Below are positions 14,767 to 16,589 of a stretch of 16,589 nt of DNA, one piece after another. The stretch is from Eubacterium sp. CAG:248. GTDB taxonomy: Bacteria > Bacillota > Clostridia > Lachnospirales > Lachnospiraceae. Position 1 is the first letter of the stretch, and the number at the start of each line of letters is the position of its first letter. The position numbers were made by a program, and so were the translations under genes. The stretch lies in assembly GCA_000436475.1 (NCBI GenBank), contig FR886151.1, positions 1-16,589 on the forward strand. The letters run 5' to 3'. The notes under the pieces were generated by a model, which was not told the DNA's origin, did no database searches, and was given only the letters and a program-made list of their open reading frames with translations.

Positions 14767-15513
14767 TTAATTAGATAACTCAATGACTGCATGCAGCTTA
14801 TTTTCTGACTGCATTATTATAATACAGCTATTATCATTATTTACAATACACTTTATTGCTACAACATCATTTGCCATAATCTCTTTCTTGTATTCGATTC
14901 GAATGTTTGAGTATTCCATATTTTTATATAATTCCTCTGGTAATACCTCATAGGCAGCTTCTAAATAACTCACATTATGCATATGTCCATTGATATCCAT
15001 ATCCCTTCTTTCAACTTTATATGGTTTTTCAATTATTTTAGAAACATTTTTATTATCCTGATTAAAGGATTCTATATCAATCTTACATAATTCTTCATCA
15101 AAGACCATTTTTCCTTCTTCTGTACCATATATTTCATTCATTTTTCCATCAAGAATAATTGGTCTTCTCCTTGTAAGATTCATATATAGCCATCTTGATG
15201 TACCAATAGCAAATAGCATACCATTTTCATCTCTTAATTCAAAATCCCTATAAGCACACAATTTATCACTTTTTCTTGACCATGTAGAAGCTATAATGTG
15301 TTCATTATAAACAGGCCTTGATAAGATCTTAACATTCCAGTCTAATAAAACCCATGCACAGTTGTTTTTTTCTACATCTTTCACTCCAAAACCAACTGAA
15401 TCTGAATGTGCAGCTGCTACATCTTCCATTATAGTTATTATTCTTTTATTTGATATCTTATTACTTATACCGATATCTTCTAGTTCTACCTTGTATTTTT
15501 CACTATAAATCAT
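14767..15513 (-). CDS. Acyl-ACP thioesterase (FatA/FatB-like)
   Basis: Releases free fatty acids by hydrolysing acyl-ACP in the cytoplasm, setting chain length and the free fatty acid supply. Seen: two hot-dog domains in 248 residues; the N-terminal half carries IMEDVAAAHSDSVGFG and NCAWVLLDWNVKI with RWLYMNLTRRRPI. The C-terminal half carries DMDINGHMHNVSYLE (171-184), matching the family's catalytic D-x-N-x-H; D173, N175 and H177 are present, and the usual second Asn of NGHVNN is His179. The ATG at 15513 is chosen because GGAG lies 9 nt upstream; an upstream in-frame TTG overlaps that ribosome site and is unlikely. It is a single-gene unit with a promoter and palindromic operator upstream. 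Confidence 0.9.
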   Translation of the reverse strand: MIYSEKYKVELEDIGISNKISNKRIITIMEDVAAAHSDSVGFGVKDVEKNNCAWVLLDWNVKILSRPVYNEHIIASTWSRKSDKLCAYRDFELRDENGMLFAIGTSRWLYMNLTRRRPIILDGKMNEIYGTEEGKMVFDEELCKIDIESFNQDNKNVSKIIEKPYKVERRDMDINGHMHNVSYLEAAYEVLPEELYKNMEYSNIRIEYKKEIMANDVVAIKCIVNNDNSCIIIMQSENKLHAVIELSN

Positions 15514-15545
15514 ATAAATATACTCCAAAATTACTGTTTCAGCAT

Positions 15546-15574
15546 ATTATGATGATGTCTATATATAAATTCAA
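15546..15574 (-). promoter_or_regulatory. Probable promoter of the acyl-ACP thioesterase gene
   Basis: TTGAAT (15569-15574), exactly 17 nt, then CATAAT (15546-15551) on the minus strand, with an expected start near 15539 and a leader of ~25 nt. The -10 matches 5 of 6. The -35 lies inside the palindrome at 15568-15591. Confidence 0.6.
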
Positions 15575-15591
15575 ATGAATTCATTTGAATT
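15568..15591. promoter_or_regulatory. Perfect 24-bp palindrome over the thioesterase -35 box, with 10-bp repeats
   Basis: The palindrome is centred on GAATTC with arms AATTCAAATGAA and complement. From 15568 to about 15627 the sequence also repeats every 10 bp (AATTCAAATG, AATTCATTTG twice, AATTTATTTG, then TATTTAGCTG). Overlap with the -35 box suggests a repressor operator. TTTGA/TCAAA half-sites recall FabT-type MarR repressors of fatty-acid genes, but the spacing differs. Confidence 0.6.
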
Positions 15592-15836
15592 CATTTGAAT
15601 TTATTTGTATTTAGCTGTATTTATCTTTTTATAGGTTCATATATGTCTTTATTTACCAATTACATTTACACAGATTTTATTCATACATTTATCATCATAG
15701 CTATTTTAATGCCTATTGTTATTATATAATTATTCAACTGGTTTTTCTATATTTTTCTAAAATCTTAATATTTATATCCTTTATTCTTATTATTTTGTAT
15801 TTCTGAAATTATAAAATAGAAATGTAATTATTAAAG

Positions 15837-15929
15837 GTATCAAAAAGACATTAATATATGTATATTAAATTTATATACGATAGCCATAATATAGAAAAAT
15901 AGTATCAAAAAAAATTAATATATGTATAT
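15837..15929. repeat. Direct repeat pair of ~28 bp
   Basis: GTATCAAAAAGACATTAATA (15837 onward, continuing TATGTATAT to 15865) recurs at 15902-15929 with a single indel and substitution, 65 bp apart. Confidence 0.75.
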
Positions 15930-16004
15930 AAAAAAACATTCCACATAAATTACACTATACAATAAAATTAGATAAAGCATCATAAGTATTATATTTATAT
16001 GTTG

Positions 16005-16068
16005 TATGAATTTATATGTTACATAGACAACATGTTATATGGATTTATATGTTATATAGACAATATGT
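16005..16068. repeat. Two tandem copies of a 33-bp unit
   Basis: Segments 16005-16035 and 16038-16068 match at 28 of 31 positions (TATGRATTTATATGTTAYAT then AGACAAYATGT). Partial units appear on both sides (near 15991 and 16071). Confidence 0.85.
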
Positions 16069-16115
16069 TATATGGATTGAATTTTCTTAAAGGTTGCATA
16101 ATTACAAAGCATTGA

Positions 16116-16160
16116 TTTTGTACTAGTTATTCTATTATTTTTGTACTAGTTATCCTATTA
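16116..16160. repeat. 22-bp tandem duplication next to the parS-like site
   Basis: TTTTGTACTAGTTATTCTAT plus TA (16116-16137) recurs at 16139-16160 with one change (T to C). ACTAGTT appears a third time near 16257. Confidence 0.9.
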
Positions 16161-16176
16161 TGTTTCACGTGGAACT
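16161..16176. promoter_or_regulatory. parS-like centromere site
   Basis: TGTTTCACGTGGAACT matches the bacterial parS consensus TGTTTCACGTGAAACA at 14 of 16 positions, including the whole GTTTCACGTG block. ParB (Spo0J) binds such sites to load SMC and segregate the origin region. It lies in gene-free DNA. The two mismatches are on one half, so binding may be weaker. Confidence 0.55.
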
Positions 16177-16546
16177 CAAACGTATGTTTTCTATACTTTA
16201 TTTTTGATTATATTTTAATTTTTATATAGTTTGTGGATTTTATCAGTTATTATTAAACTAGTTGAATATTTTTTATTTACTTTATAAAGTATTTAGAAAT
16301 TATTAACTCATAACAATATCATCGGAATATTTTACGCATAATCAACCAGTTTTTTATCTTACTATATATAAATGATACTTGAAGCTGGTAGTATAAGTCA
16401 TCTACTTTAATACATATGGATTGTTCCGTGTTACACCATACTTTCAATATAAACCTAATCTATATATATATTAACGTTAATACATAGATGTCCATTAAAT
16501 CATTTTATCATTCTATAAAGTCATTTTATCAAGGTTATATTCTATG

Positions 16547-16589
16547 TCTTATATTATATATCTTATATTTTATATCTTATATTTTATAT
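16547..16589. repeat. 14-bp tandem AT repeat cut by the window end
   Basis: TCTTATATTATATA, then TCTTATATTTTATA twice, ending at the last base shown. The full length is unknown. Confidence 0.85.

Larger units (their letters stand above)
15592..16589. other. Gene-free, very AT-rich kilobase rich in short duplications
   Basis: No credible gene, tRNA or terminator is seen. It contains the direct repeats, tandem repeats and parS-like site listed separately. The window ends inside a simple AT repeat. Confidence 0.7.

Noticed and set aside
16081..16300. Possible replication origin with DnaA boxes
   Set aside because: Only one weak match (TGTGGATTT near 16231) to the DnaA box was seen, and no dnaA or dnaN gene is present; the parS-like site alone does not show an origin.

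Overview
The window looks like chromosomal DNA from a low-GC Clostridia, most likely of the family Lachnospiraceae. This rests on the strong AT bias, GGAGG-type Shine-Dalgarno sequences, the DUF4317 and DUF5662 families, a two-gene SufC/SufB-like iron-sulfur operon, and the two-subunit iron-sulfur L-serine dehydratase. All genes but one lie on the minus strand. I saw no tRNA, rRNA, CRISPR array, phage gene or transposase gene.

Layout, left to right. A small alarmone synthetase (27-815, minus) lies behind a terminator that ends the smsC-smsB iron-sulfur operon (2889 to 1173, minus; recognisable promoter and candidate operator at 2957-3022). Next come a 77-bp near-perfect palindrome, a terminator, and a probable operon read pfkA (7292) - ppk1 - DUF5662 gene (3210). 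A 658-bp AT-rich gap with a 16-bp tandem repeat separates pfkA from the only plus-strand gene, a DUF4317 protein (7951-9108). That gene converges on a chemotaxis receptor gene (11254-9248) across a two-way terminator. A 1-kb gap follows that holds a candidate small RNA with C-rich unpaired segments and a strong terminator. Then come sdaAB-sdaAA (13946 to 12260), a 68-residue helical protein, a 129-bp repeat element, and an acyl-ACP thioesterase gene (15513-14767) whose -35 box lies inside a perfect 24-bp palindrome. The last kilobase is very AT-rich, has no gene, and holds several short tandem duplications plus a parS-like 16-mer.

How it fits together. The genes are mostly housekeeping: stringent-response signalling, Fe-S assembly (SdaAA needs a cluster), polyphosphate and glycolysis, serine deamination, chemotaxis and fatty-acid chain release. 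The unusual content is in the spaces: a family of palindromic dispersed repeats (copies near 1021, 3051, 9190, 11361, 13980 and 14591), the candidate sRNA, the parS-like site, and several regulatory palindromes. No multi-gene defence or mobile system was found. The strongest leads are the sRNA, the repeat family, the parS-like site, and a phosphofructokinase with a non-standard donor motif beside polyphosphate kinase.
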